Assembly: GCA_002293045.1 (NCBI GenBank)
Contig: DBCM01000020.1
Coordinates: 753-41,066 of the forward strand
Reading direction: 5' to 3'
From: Flavobacteriales bacterium UBA958
GTDB lineage: Bacteria; Bacteroidota; Bacteroidia; Flavobacteriales_D; Crocinitomicaceae
Length of the DNA stretch: 40,314 nucleotides
The translations under genes and the position numbers were made by a program. Positions 8,839 to 16,908 of this stretch are shown piece by piece. Within the stretch, counting starts at the first letter, position 1; every line of letters starts with the position of its first letter. The notes beneath the pieces were generated by a model. That model did not search any database. It had not been told where the DNA came from and saw nothing but the letters and a program-made list of their open reading frames with translations.

Positions 8839-9210
8839 TTAATGCTTTTTTGCATTGAATTCAAGTTCTAATTGATATAACGATTTTACCGCAATGAGCT
8901 GATTCGGAACCTGCCCTTGAAAATACTGTGTATACCCCTCAATCTTAACACCGAGGTCGGTAAAATGTACAATTTCTGTTTGAGGAGCTTTCGGATATTG
9001 ATCCATGGATTTACCCCCGTTGTTTTGAATAATTTGGATGCCATGTTCATATGCATAATATAACAATTCCAATCCGCCATACGCTTGCTTAAAGACATTT
9101 AGGGCCTCTTTTCCGTATGTTTTTTTAAGTGCTTTGAAGGCGGGATTTTTCTGTCCTTGAACCGAAAACACTAGAATAAATAGGCAAAAAAACAAGATTA
9201 ATTTCCTCAT
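8839..9210 (-). CDS. Small secreted protein of unknown function
   Basis: This 123-residue protein is not recognised. It starts with a clear signal peptide (MRKLILFFCLFILVFSVQGQ, cleavage likely before or after the Gln), so about 100 residues enter the periplasm or are exported. The mature part is mixed helix and strand with many Tyr and Gln, includes no cysteine, and shows no sorting domain. It lies 19 bases upstream of the T9SS cargo gene on the same strand and is likely co-transcribed; a partner or chaperone role for that protein is only an inference. Codon use looks like the neighbours. Confidence 0.75.
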   Translation of the reverse strand: MRKLILFFCLFILVFSVQGQKNPAFKALKKTYGKEALNVFKQAYGGLELLYYAYEHGIQIIQNNGGKSMDQYPKAPQTEIVHFTDLGVKIEGYTQYFQGQVPNQLIAVKSLYQLELEFNAKKH

Positions 9211-9341
9211 AATGAAACGAATTTGAAGACGAAGTTACCAAATTGTTTTGATAATTTTCGGCAACTTGAATAGAGAGACGTATTCCGGTAATAATCCGTT
9301 GCAGGGTAAAATTAATTATCCCATTGAATGCATTAAAAAAG

Positions 9342-9349
9342 TAGTTTTG
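9342..9349 (+). promoter_or_regulatory. Candidate -7 promoter element for the transketolase operon
   Basis: TAGTTTTG is a full TAnnTTTG match, 12 bases before the ATG at 9362. An upstream TTG at 9324-9326 is only 15 bases away, short for this promoter class, so the -33 part is uncertain. Confidence 0.45.
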
Positions 9350-9361
9350 TAAAAAAAAGTC

Positions 9362-10198
9362 ATGGCAGATTTACAAGCAATAGCAACTCAGGTTAGGAGA
9401 GATATAGTGCGGATGGTGCATGCAGTAAGTTCTGGACATCCTGGAGGGTCTTTGGGGTGCGCAGATTTCTTTACGTTCATGTACACAGAACGATTACAGG
9501 TGAATGCAGATAAATTTACCATGGAAGGAAGGAAGGAAGATTTGTTCTTTTTGTCGAATGGGCATATCTCACCGGTATGGTATAGCATTCTTTCAAGAAG
9601 CGGATTTTTTCCAGTCAGTGAACTAGCAACCTTTCGAAAGATTTCTAGTCGGCTTCAAGGCCATCCCTCCGTTGATAAAAAGTTACCAGGAATTCGAATG
9701 GCTTCAGGGTCCCTTGGTCAAGGGTTATCCGTTTCGATTGGTGCTGCGATTACTAAAACAATGAATGGCGATCCATCAATGGTCTACTGTTTGATGGGCG
9801 ATGGCGAATTACAAGAAGGACAAGTGTGGGAAGCGGCGATGTATGCGGGAAGTAAGGGCATCAGTAACCTTATTGGAATCATTGATTATAATAACCGTCA
9901 GATTGATGGTGATGTGAGCGATGTCATGGGAATTTTGCCGCTTGAAGATAAGTGGAAAGCCTTTGGTTGGGATGTATACTCTATGGATGGCCACAGTTAC
10001 GACAGCATGCGTGACGTGTTCGCTGCCATTGATTCGAATGCCTCTAATGGAATGCCTAAAATGATCATTATGAAAACAGAAATGGGAAAAGGGGTAGATT
10101 TCATGATGGGTACACACAAATGGCATGGATCTGCGCCTAACGATGAACAATTGGCAAACGCCCTAGCACAACTACCAGAAACGCTTGGAGATTATTAA
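9362..10198 (+). CDS. tkt: Transketolase, N-terminal (ThDP-binding) subunit
   Basis: The 278-residue product matches the first third of transketolase, which moves two-carbon units between sugar phosphates in the pentose phosphate pathway. It carries the substrate-site segments SSGHPGGSLG and MASGSLGQGLS and the thiamine diphosphate/metal motif GDGELQEG (D147) followed by the Asn-containing DYNNRQIDG. It ends at a normal stop after the THKWHGSAP region, so this is a two-gene transketolase, not a frameshift. The C-terminal subunit is at 11568..12524, separated by one gene. The pair would assemble the active enzyme together. Confidence 0.95.
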   Translation: MADLQAIATQVRRDIVRMVHAVSSGHPGGSLGCADFFTFMYTERLQVNADKFTMEGRKEDLFFLSNGHISPVWYSILSRSGFFPVSELATFRKISSRLQGHPSVDKKLPGIRMASGSLGQGLSVSIGAAITKTMNGDPSMVYCLMGDGELQEGQVWEAAMYAGSKGISNLIGIIDYNNRQIDGDVSDVMGILPLEDKWKAFGWDVYSMDGHSYDSMRDVFAAIDSNASNGMPKMIIMKTEMGKGVDFMMGTHKWHGSAPNDEQLANALAQLPETLGDY

Positions 10199-10201
10199 TC
10201 A

Positions 10202-11560
10202 GTGAAAGGATTTACTTTTTTAGGGTTTATTTTTTGTTGCTCAGTAGTTTTGGGGCAAATAACCCCTCCCATCCGTGTACTTTTTATTCTTGACGCCTCC
10301 AATAGCATGAATTCTTCTTGGGGAACTCAAACGCGTATTCAAGCGGCTCGAGAGGTCCTAAATCAAGAATTAGAGGTGCTGCGCAATGTTCCGAATGTGG
10401 AAGTTGCTTTGCGTATTTATGGCCACCAAACGCCTTTTAATAACCTCGAGCAAGATTGTAATGATACCAAATTAGAAGTTCCCTTCGGGAAAAATAATCT
10501 TGAACAAATAAAACTGAAGATTAAATCAGTAGAGGCCAAAGGAGCTACACCCATTGCCCGTTCTCTAGAGGCCGCAGCAAATGATTTTCCAGATACGCTC
10601 GCCAGAAACATCATTATCTTAATTACTGATGGATTGGAATCCTGTGATAACGATCCCTGTGTAATTGCAAAAAAACTCAAGACAAAAGGAGTTAAGGTTA
10701 CTCCTTTTGTGATTGGTTTGGGGATGGACATGTCTTACCTAGACAAGTTCAGTTGTATCGGAACCTATTCGGATGCAGAAGATAAAGAATCTTTTCGAAA
10801 TGTTTTCAAAAACATTTTAAATACGGTCCTCGATAAAACGACAGTGCAGGTGAATTTGAACAATGTTGATGGAAAAGCCATCGAAACGAATGTGACCCTG
10901 TTTTTTTATGAATCAGGTACCGCAAATCTGAAGTACACCTTTGTTCATACCCTTAACCGTTTTGAGAATCCAGACACCCTGTATCTCGACCCTTCACTGA
11001 CGTATGATTTAATAGTAAACACTCTACCGGCCTTAACCAAAACAGGCATCAAGCTAAAAGAACATGTGCATAACACGGTGGTTGTTTCGGCACCACAAGG
11101 CACGATAACCTTATCATCCCCTAAAAGCAATTTCAATCCAAGCTTTGAAATGAGGGTCGTCCGAAAGGGAGAAACACGCCCATTAAACGTGCAAAAATAC
11201 AATGAGATTGCGAAGTACATCATCGGAAGTTATGAGGTAGAGATTTTTACCATACCCCGCATTTACAAGATGGTGGAAGTTACCCAATCTGCGCTATCCA
11301 CCATTGCTATAGATGCCCCAGGCGAATTAGCCTATACCTTCAATAAACCACTCATCGCCCAACTTTTCCTTCAAAACAACACCGGTTTTTGGAATGAAGT
11401 ATATACGTTTTCAGAAACTAAAACCGCGGGGAAATTATTAATCCAACCTGGTACATACAAGCTGGTTTACCGAAATAAAGAGATGAAATCAAGCGGATAT
11501 ACCCATGAAAAAATCATCACAATCTTAAGTAATAAAACGAATATTTTAAACATTAATTAA
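10202..11560 (+). CDS. Secreted von Willebrand factor A domain protein
   Basis: The 452-residue protein begins at a GTG three bases after the transketolase subunit stop. A signal peptide (MKGFTFLGFIFCCSVVLGQ) precedes a vWA domain (about residues 24-210) with an intact MIDAS metal site: D31-x-S33-x-S35, T116 in GATPIA and D143 in LITDGLES. Cysteines at 86, 148 and 153 may form disulfides. The rest (about 215-452) is beta-rich, with no membrane segment or T9SS domain, and is not recognised. It is likely periplasmic, binding a protein or peptide through the metal site. Its place between two transketolase genes (spacings 3 and 7 bases) is odd, since a cytoplasmic enzyme and an exported protein share the transcript. 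Confidence 0.88.
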   Translation: MKGFTFLGFIFCCSVVLGQITPPIRVLFILDASNSMNSSWGTQTRIQAAREVLNQELEVLRNVPNVEVALRIYGHQTPFNNLEQDCNDTKLEVPFGKNNLEQIKLKIKSVEAKGATPIARSLEAAANDFPDTLARNIIILITDGLESCDNDPCVIAKKLKTKGVKVTPFVIGLGMDMSYLDKFSCIGTYSDAEDKESFRNVFKNILNTVLDKTTVQVNLNNVDGKAIETNVTLFFYESGTANLKYTFVHTLNRFENPDTLYLDPSLTYDLIVNTLPALTKTGIKLKEHVHNTVVVSAPQGTITLSSPKSNFNPSFEMRVVRKGETRPLNVQKYNEIAKYIIGSYEVEIFTIPRIYKMVEVTQSALSTIAIDAPGELAYTFNKPLIAQLFLQNNTGFWNEVYTFSETKTAGKLLIQPGTYKLVYRNKEMKSSGYTHEKIITILSNKTNILNIN

Positions 11561-11567
11561 ACTACAT

Positions 11568-12524
11568 ATGGCACTCAAAACATTTGGAAATAAAGACACC
11601 CGATCCGGGTTTGGAGAAGGATTGAGAATATTAGGGGAAACGAACCCCGAGGTTGTAGCCCTGTGTGCAGACCTTACGGGGTCATTAAAAATGGATGCGT
11701 TTCAGAAAAACCATCCAGATCGGTTTTTTCAAATTGGGATTGCCGAAGCGAATATGATGGGAATTGCAGCGGGAATGACCATTGGGGGTAAAATCCCATT
11801 TACTGGAACTTTCGCTAATTTTTCAACCTCACGCGTTTATGACCAAATCCGTCAAAGCATCGCTTATTCACGTAAAAATGTAAAAATCTGTGCTTCGCAT
11901 GCAGGACTAACCCTCGGAGAAGATGGCGCGACACACCAGGTACTAGAGGATATAGGTATGATGCGAATGCTGCCGAATATGACCGTAGTTGTTCCAGCCG
12001 ATTACACCCAAACCCTTCAAGCCACACTGGCTATTGCAGCATGGGACGGGCCGGTGTATTTGCGTTTCGGAAGGCCGTCTGTTCCAATTTTTACACCGGA
12101 TGATGCGGTATTTCAAATCGGTAAGGCCGATGTGTTAATCCAAGGGACAGATGTTACCCTAATTGCATGTGGACACATGGTATGGAAAGCGTTGGAGGCC
12201 CAAGAACAACTGGCGGAAAAAGGAATTTCTGCTGAGGTGATTAATATGCATACGATTAAACCTTTAGACATCGAAGCTATTTTAAGTTCAGTGGCTAAAA
12301 CGGGCTGTGTGGTTACGGCAGAAGAACACATGATGAATGGTGGCCTTGGTGATGCTGTTGCTCAAGTATTGGCAAAAAACAGTCCAGCCCCGCAAGAATT
12401 TGTGGCGGTTAATGATACGTTTGGGGAAAGCGGGACTCCCAATGAGTTATTGAAAAAATATCACCTAGAAACGGTGGACATTGTGCTCGCAGCAGAACGT
12501 GCGCTTGCCCGAAAAAACGCATAA
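11568..12524 (+). CDS. tkt: Transketolase, C-terminal subunit
   Basis: The 318-residue product corresponds to the pyrimidine-binding and C-terminal domains of transketolase. It shows LCADLTGSLK, FFQIGIAEANMMGIAAGM (with the Glu that activates ThDP), the SHAGLTLGEDGATHQ loop and the C-terminal EEHMMNGGLGDAV. It completes the enzyme begun at 9362..10198. The start ATG at 11568 is seven bases after the vWA stop. Length matches other separately encoded C-terminal subunits. After it come 97 bases without a gene before the acyltransferase gene, in which no clear promoter or terminator was found, so read-through is possible. Confidence 0.95.
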   Translation: MALKTFGNKDTRSGFGEGLRILGETNPEVVALCADLTGSLKMDAFQKNHPDRFFQIGIAEANMMGIAAGMTIGGKIPFTGTFANFSTSRVYDQIRQSIAYSRKNVKICASHAGLTLGEDGATHQVLEDIGMMRMLPNMTVVVPADYTQTLQATLAIAAWDGPVYLRFGRPSVPIFTPDDAVFQIGKADVLIQGTDVTLIACGHMVWKALEAQEQLAEKGISAEVINMHTIKPLDIEAILSSVAKTGCVVTAEEHMMNGGLGDAVAQVLAKNSPAPQEFVAVNDTFGESGTPNELLKKYHLETVDIVLAAERALARKNA

Positions 12525-12621
12525 CTTACCGCCATTTTTGGGACGCATGGTCTCGTGAATTTTTTTCTTCGGTAGAATGTGGTTAAATTCGTTTCCCTAA
12601 ATTTAATCGAATTCGTCGCCT

Positions 12622-14016
12622 ATGGTATTTTCAAGTTTGACTTTTCTATACTTGTTCCTACCCTTGAGTCTTTTATTTCATTATTCGACCAAGAACGACC
12701 TGTTTCGAAACATCTTCCTTACCATTTTTTCTTTGGTGTTTTATGCATGGGCAGAACCCATGTGGATTTTCTTAATGGTCTTTACCGCATTGTTTGATTA
12801 TTCCACCGGACTTTACATCGAGAAAAAACGTGGGACTCCTTGGGCAAAGGTTGGACTCATTGCAAGTATTGTAGTCAATATCGGGCTTTTGGTGGCCTAC
12901 AAGTACGGAGGATTTATCTATGACAACCTCAATTATTGGTTTCCCTTGCCCTTTGATCGCCCTCAAAATTCCCTGCCTGTTGGTATTTCATTTTACACCT
13001 TCATGGTCATTTCTTACGTGGTAGATATCTACCGTGGAGAAATTAAGGCCCAACGCAATCCCCTAAACTTTTTAATGTTTATTAGCTTATTTCAGCACTT
13101 AGTTGCGGGACCAATTGTTCGTTACAGTCAGATTTCTGAACAGGTAGAGAAGCGCAGCATTGATTGGTCTAGATTGAGTGATGGCGTAACGCGTTTTTGT
13201 GTAGGCTTGTTTAAAAAGGTAGCGATTGCGAATGTTGCGGGAGTATTGGTAGATAAATACCTGGACACACAGTTATATGCTTTGTCATCCTATGAAGGTT
13301 GGTTTGGAATTGTCATGTTTTCAATACAGTTGTATTTTGATTTCTCGGGATATTCGGACATGGCAATTGGCCTAGCCAAATTGTTTGGCTTTGATTTTCA
13401 TGAGAATTTTAAGCATCCCTATGCCGCGATTTCAGTGGGAGATTTTTATCGCCGATGGCATATTTCGTTAGGACGATTTTTTCGAGACTACGTGTATATA
13501 CCGCTGGGAGGAAATCGAAAGTACCAGGACAGAAATATCTTAATTGTTTGGTTTTTAACCGGTTTTTGGCATGGAGCAAATTGGAATTTCGCCCTATGGG
13601 GAACCTATTTTGGTGTACTTATGGTGTTAGAAAAACACTTGAAATTTATATTGGACAAAACCCCTCGTTTTCTTAAACATGGCTATACTTTGGTTTTGAT
13701 TGTGTTCAGCAGAGCGATTTTTTACTTCGTAGATTTCAACCAGCTAAGCTATTTTGTTGGGAATTTATTTTATTCAAAACATGCGGTTAATCCGGGGTTT
13801 TTATCAGACATTACAACCCATGTGTTTTGGTTTATTTTAGTCATTGTTTTATGTATTCCATGGGATGAAATCTATGCACAAGACCACCCTTTTAGAAACC
13901 GAATTGCCATGCGATACGCTTATGTGCGGCCTGTTGCTAATGCTTTTTTACTGGTGATTTCTACTATGCTCCTGGTGAACGCAACGTTTAACCCCTTTCT
14001 ATATACTCGATTTTGA
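12622..14016 (+). CDS. MBOAT family membrane O-acyltransferase (AlgI/PatA type)
   Basis: The 464-residue protein has many hydrophobic segments and the MBOAT signature region: FYRRWHISLGRFFRDYVYIPLGG with H280, and GFWHGANWNFALWG with the invariant H317. Such proteins move acyl groups, usually acetyl, from a cytoplasmic donor across the inner membrane to modify alginate, peptidoglycan, teichoic acids or other surface glycans. The order of genes here (MBOAT, DHHW, SGNH/LysM, overlapping by 1 and 4 bases) matches the logic of AlgI-AlgJ/X and PatA-PatB, where the membrane protein supplies the acyl group to a periplasmic partner. The substrate cannot be told from this protein alone. Confidence 0.93.
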   Translation: MVFSSLTFLYLFLPLSLLFHYSTKNDLFRNIFLTIFSLVFYAWAEPMWIFLMVFTALFDYSTGLYIEKKRGTPWAKVGLIASIVVNIGLLVAYKYGGFIYDNLNYWFPLPFDRPQNSLPVGISFYTFMVISYVVDIYRGEIKAQRNPLNFLMFISLFQHLVAGPIVRYSQISEQVEKRSIDWSRLSDGVTRFCVGLFKKVAIANVAGVLVDKYLDTQLYALSSYEGWFGIVMFSIQLYFDFSGYSDMAIGLAKLFGFDFHENFKHPYAAISVGDFYRRWHISLGRFFRDYVYIPLGGNRKYQDRNILIVWFLTGFWHGANWNFALWGTYFGVLMVLEKHLKFILDKTPRFLKHGYTLVLIVFSRAIFYFVDFNQLSYFVGNLFYSKHAVNPGFLSDITTHVFWFILVIVLCIPWDEIYAQDHPFRNRIAMRYAYVRPVANAFLLVISTMLLVNATFNPFLYTRF

Positions 14017-15347
14017 TGGCGAAAAAGATAAATGTTTTCTTGTTTTTTATCGTTGTATTGGGGTTCCCAATGGCTTACTTTGTTATGCCAAAGGCGGATA
14101 AATCGAACAGTGAAAAACGCAAACTGGCAACCTTTCCAAGCTTTAATTCAGAGGCTTACCTCGCAGGTACTTGGACCAAGCAAGTAGATGAGTACATTGA
14201 TGATCATTTCCCATTCAGAACAAATTTTATATCCTCAACCGATTATTTTCATGCCGCTAAAGGGTTTCAGTTGAAACATAGCGAACGGGTTGTAGTGTTG
14301 CCAAAGAAGCAGCCAAAACTTCAAGTAGAATCCGGCGACAGCACCAAGAATCAAATGGCTTTTCTTGATGAATTCGAAGAAAAGTACGCAGGTTCTATGC
14401 TCATCATCGATGGTTGCGTGTATCCAATGGGAGGCGGGAGCCCAGCCATGTCAAAGTATTTCGCGGAAATGGTGAATGAGTATGCACGAACCTTTAACGG
14501 CGTTCGGGTATTTTCTGCCGTGGCACCCTTGTCTTCAGCCTTTATTCCGGTAGAGAAATACGCGCATTACAACAGTCAAAACAAACGGACGCTTTTGGCT
14601 ATTAAAAATAACTTAAAAGACGGAGCGATTTTTTGTGATGTATTTGGTGAATTAAATGAGCACTCGAATACGAAGTTGTACTTCGGAACTGACCACCATT
14701 GGAAACCACTAGGGGCTTACTATGGCTACGTTGCATTTTGTAAAGCGGCAGGCTTAGAAGCGGTTCCGTTGGATAAAATGAACAAGAAAGTAAAGTATAA
14801 TTTCCTTGGCACTATGTACCAACACACCCAGGATCCAACCGTACGTGCCCACCCCGACACCATGGAATATTGGGTGCCTAAAGTTCAAACCGAGGCGGTC
14901 AAATTCGGGCCATACAATACGGATAAACCTTCTAAAACTAAGGTGTTTTATGAGAGCAGTTCGGGGGGGAATACGTATTCAACCTTTCTCGGTGGAGATG
15001 AACCCTTGATTCGAATTCAAACCGGAATAAAAAACGGGAAGAAAGCCGTGGTCATTAAAAATTCAATGGGTAATGCCTTCGCGGTTTATTTAGTGAATCA
15101 CTACCAGGAAATATGGGTGGTTGATTTAAGATATTCAAAACAGAATTTAACTAAGATCATTAAGGAGAATAACATAAATGACATTGTTTTTGCCGTTGGC
15201 ATGTACGCAGCAATGAGTAAGGGCACTATTGGTATGATGCGAAGGCTGACCACTCAGAGTGGCATATACGTACCCCCTACTAATCCAGAGGTGCAGGAGC
15301 CCAATGTTGAATCAACTCCGCACGTGGATAGTACAGACATGGAATGA
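14016..15347 (+). CDS. DHHW family (AlgJ/AlgX-like) envelope protein
   Basis: The 443-residue protein has an N-terminal signal anchor (MAKKINVFLFFIVVLGFPMAYF) and the family-defining FGTDHHWKPLGAYY with D226, H227, H228 and W229. A later VIKNSMGNAF matches the nucleophile-containing strand of SGNH-like folds. DHHW proteins are relatives of AlgJ/AlgX and work with MBOAT transferases to acylate exopolysaccharide outside the inner membrane. The ATG at 14016 overlaps the preceding TGA by one base; a TTG one codon earlier is an unlikely start. The C-terminal 25 residues are rich in Pro, Glu and Thr and look unstructured. Confidence 0.88.
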   Translation: MAKKINVFLFFIVVLGFPMAYFVMPKADKSNSEKRKLATFPSFNSEAYLAGTWTKQVDEYIDDHFPFRTNFISSTDYFHAAKGFQLKHSERVVVLPKKQPKLQVESGDSTKNQMAFLDEFEEKYAGSMLIIDGCVYPMGGGSPAMSKYFAEMVNEYARTFNGVRVFSAVAPLSSAFIPVEKYAHYNSQNKRTLLAIKNNLKDGAIFCDVFGELNEHSNTKLYFGTDHHWKPLGAYYGYVAFCKAAGLEAVPLDKMNKKVKYNFLGTMYQHTQDPTVRAHPDTMEYWVPKVQTEAVKFGPYNTDKPSKTKVFYESSSGGNTYSTFLGGDEPLIRIQTGIKNGKKAVVIKNSMGNAFAVYLVNHYQEIWVVDLRYSKQNLTKIIKENNINDIVFAVGMYAAMSKGTIGMMRRLTTQSGIYVPPTNPEVQEPNVESTPHVDSTDME

Positions 15348-16747
15348 GAAGTATTACCGCTATTTTTATTCTTTTCGTTTTTTCTGCGCATGCACAGCTT
15401 CCGTCCGAGCTTAAGATTGACTCTTCTTTTGCTTACATTCAAGGATACAGTGCAGAAACGCTAAGTCGCTTGAAACACCAGTTTGATGCCATAGACTCGA
15501 ATAAATTGGTAATCTTGCATTATGGAGGAAGCCACATTCAAGCGGAAAATCCTACCACGGTTGCTCGGAATCTATTTCAGGAAACTTTCGGAAATGGGGG
15601 CAGGGGCTTGTTATTCAGTTACGGGGCCGCCAATACCTATTCCTCAATTAATTATTCTTCCACGTTTACCGGGAAATGGAGTTACAATAAAAGTTATCAG
15701 GGGAAAAAGCAAGAACTTCCACTCGGGGTCTGTGGCATGGTGGTTGAAACCATGGATACGCTTGCTTCACTGAGCTTTGGGATGAAAAAGGCCATCGCAG
15801 CAAACCAACATATTGTTACTGTGCTCTATGAACAGGACGACAGGGCCATGAAGTTAGAGGTCAAGGTAAATGATTCCGTGATCCGTGCGATGAATTTTAT
15901 TCCCCAAGGAGTATCCTTCGCTTGGACGGATTCTATTCGTTCGATCCAGTTAATTGTTAAACGAGGGGAGGATACCGAGCGTTTTCGGTTTTATGGAATC
16001 CATGTAGAGCATGAAGCGAATCGTGGGTTAGTTTATCATTCTACCGGGGTAGGGGCAGCAGCCTTTAGATCCATATTGATTTTGGAGAAACTCCCAGAAC
16101 AAGTCCCGGTGATTAATCCAGATATTGTGATATTGGACTTTGGAACCAACGATATTTTGTATGAGAATAAGATAGACGCCAAGCTCCCCTTCGAGGTAGA
16201 AAAAGCCATAAGTTGGTGGAGATCCATGGTTCCAGAGGTCTTAATTGTGTTGACAAGCACCCAAGATTTATATTATAAGAAACATCCCATTACTGCTGGG
16301 GTGTTGTTTCGTGATCTTATGGATAGTTTAGCCAAAAAAAATGACTGTTTGTTTTGGAATTGGTATGATTTATCCGGTGGCTTAAATACCATTCGAACTT
16401 GGGCAACCTTGGGTTATGCAAAAAGCGATCATATACATCTCACTAAGAGTGGTTATCAAGTGAAGGGGGGGCTGTTGTATACCTCTTTCATGAATACCTT
16501 AAATGCCCTGGGCAAGGAAAAGCCCATGAATGAATTACGCATTCCGCTAAAAGAATACCAGGAACACATCGCGGAATCTTTGACACCAAAACCGACACCA
16601 AAAGCGAATTCATATTATATAGTTAAATCCGGGGATACCCTATCGGCGATTGCCCAAAGAAATCACACGACGGTAGCCACTATAAAGCGAATCAATGGGC
16701 TTTCTTCAGATAAAATTCGCGTGGGGCAGCGCTTAAAAATGCCTTAA
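15344..16747 (+). CDS. Secreted SGNH hydrolase with C-terminal LysM
   Basis: The 467-residue protein starts with a signal peptide (MRSITAIFILFVFSAHAQ). An SGNH/GDSL esterase-like domain follows: block I LHYGGSHIQAE with nucleophile candidate S63, block III FGTNDI with N269, and block V SDHIHLT with D362 and H365. The long insert between blocks I and III resembles a carbohydrate-binding beta module. After a Pro/Lys linker, a LysM domain (about 424-467, YIVKSGDTLSAIAQ ... VGQRLKMP) should bind peptidoglycan. It overlaps the DHHW gene by four bases (ATGA). Together this suggests acyl transfer to, or removal from, a glycan at the cell wall. Whether it acts as transferase or esterase is not visible. 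Confidence 0.9.
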   Translation: MRSITAIFILFVFSAHAQLPSELKIDSSFAYIQGYSAETLSRLKHQFDAIDSNKLVILHYGGSHIQAENPTTVARNLFQETFGNGGRGLLFSYGAANTYSSINYSSTFTGKWSYNKSYQGKKQELPLGVCGMVVETMDTLASLSFGMKKAIAANQHIVTVLYEQDDRAMKLEVKVNDSVIRAMNFIPQGVSFAWTDSIRSIQLIVKRGEDTERFRFYGIHVEHEANRGLVYHSTGVGAAAFRSILILEKLPEQVPVINPDIVILDFGTNDILYENKIDAKLPFEVEKAISWWRSMVPEVLIVLTSTQDLYYKKHPITAGVLFRDLMDSLAKKNDCLFWNWYDLSGGLNTIRTWATLGYAKSDHIHLTKSGYQVKGGLLYTSFMNTLNALGKEKPMNELRIPLKEYQEHIAESLTPKPTPKANSYYIVKSGDTLSAIAQRNHTTVATIKRINGLSSDKIRVGQRLKMP

Positions 16748-16849
16748 TTGCCTGCTTCTTTTTCTGAAATAACCCCGGTTAACCGCCAGTCCAACCACCG
16801 CTGTTATTTGCGAATTCAGTAATAAATCAAAGGGCAATTTAAAATACAT
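16733..16849 (-). CDS. Possible 38-residue small ORF
   Basis: On the minus strand an ATG at 16849 opens a 38-codon frame (MYFKLPFDLLLNSQITAV... ending RQLRHF) closing at 16733. It occupies much of the 161-base space between the SGNH gene and queA and overlaps the SGNH 3' end by 15 bases. The composition, a hydrophobic first half and a basic tail, is protein-like. No promoter or ribosome site supports it and no family is recognised; it may be chance. Confidence 0.15.
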   Translation of the reverse strand: MYFKLPFDLLLNSQITAVVGLAVNRGYFRKRSRQLRHF

Positions 16850-16859
16850 GGGCGAAAAC

Positions 16860-16891
16860 TTGACAAACGCTAGTTTAGGGTTGTATCTTTG
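16860..16891 (+). promoter_or_regulatory. Bacteroidota-type promoter for queA
   Basis: TTG (16860-16862), a 21-base spacer and TATCTTTG (16884-16891) match the -33/-7 pattern, with a full -7 match. It ends 17 bases before the queA ATG at 16909, so the leader is short and carries no Shine-Dalgarno site. Confidence 0.65.
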
Positions 16892-16908
16892 CAAACAATT
16901 AAGAATAT

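Noticed and set aside
9362..12524. Broken (frameshifted) transketolase
   Set aside because: Both parts end and begin at the natural subunit boundary and keep all motifs; separate N and C transketolase genes are a known arrangement.
16776..16785. CGGTTAACCG palindrome
   Set aside because: A 10-base palindrome with no loop, no T-run and no relation to a promoter; likely chance.
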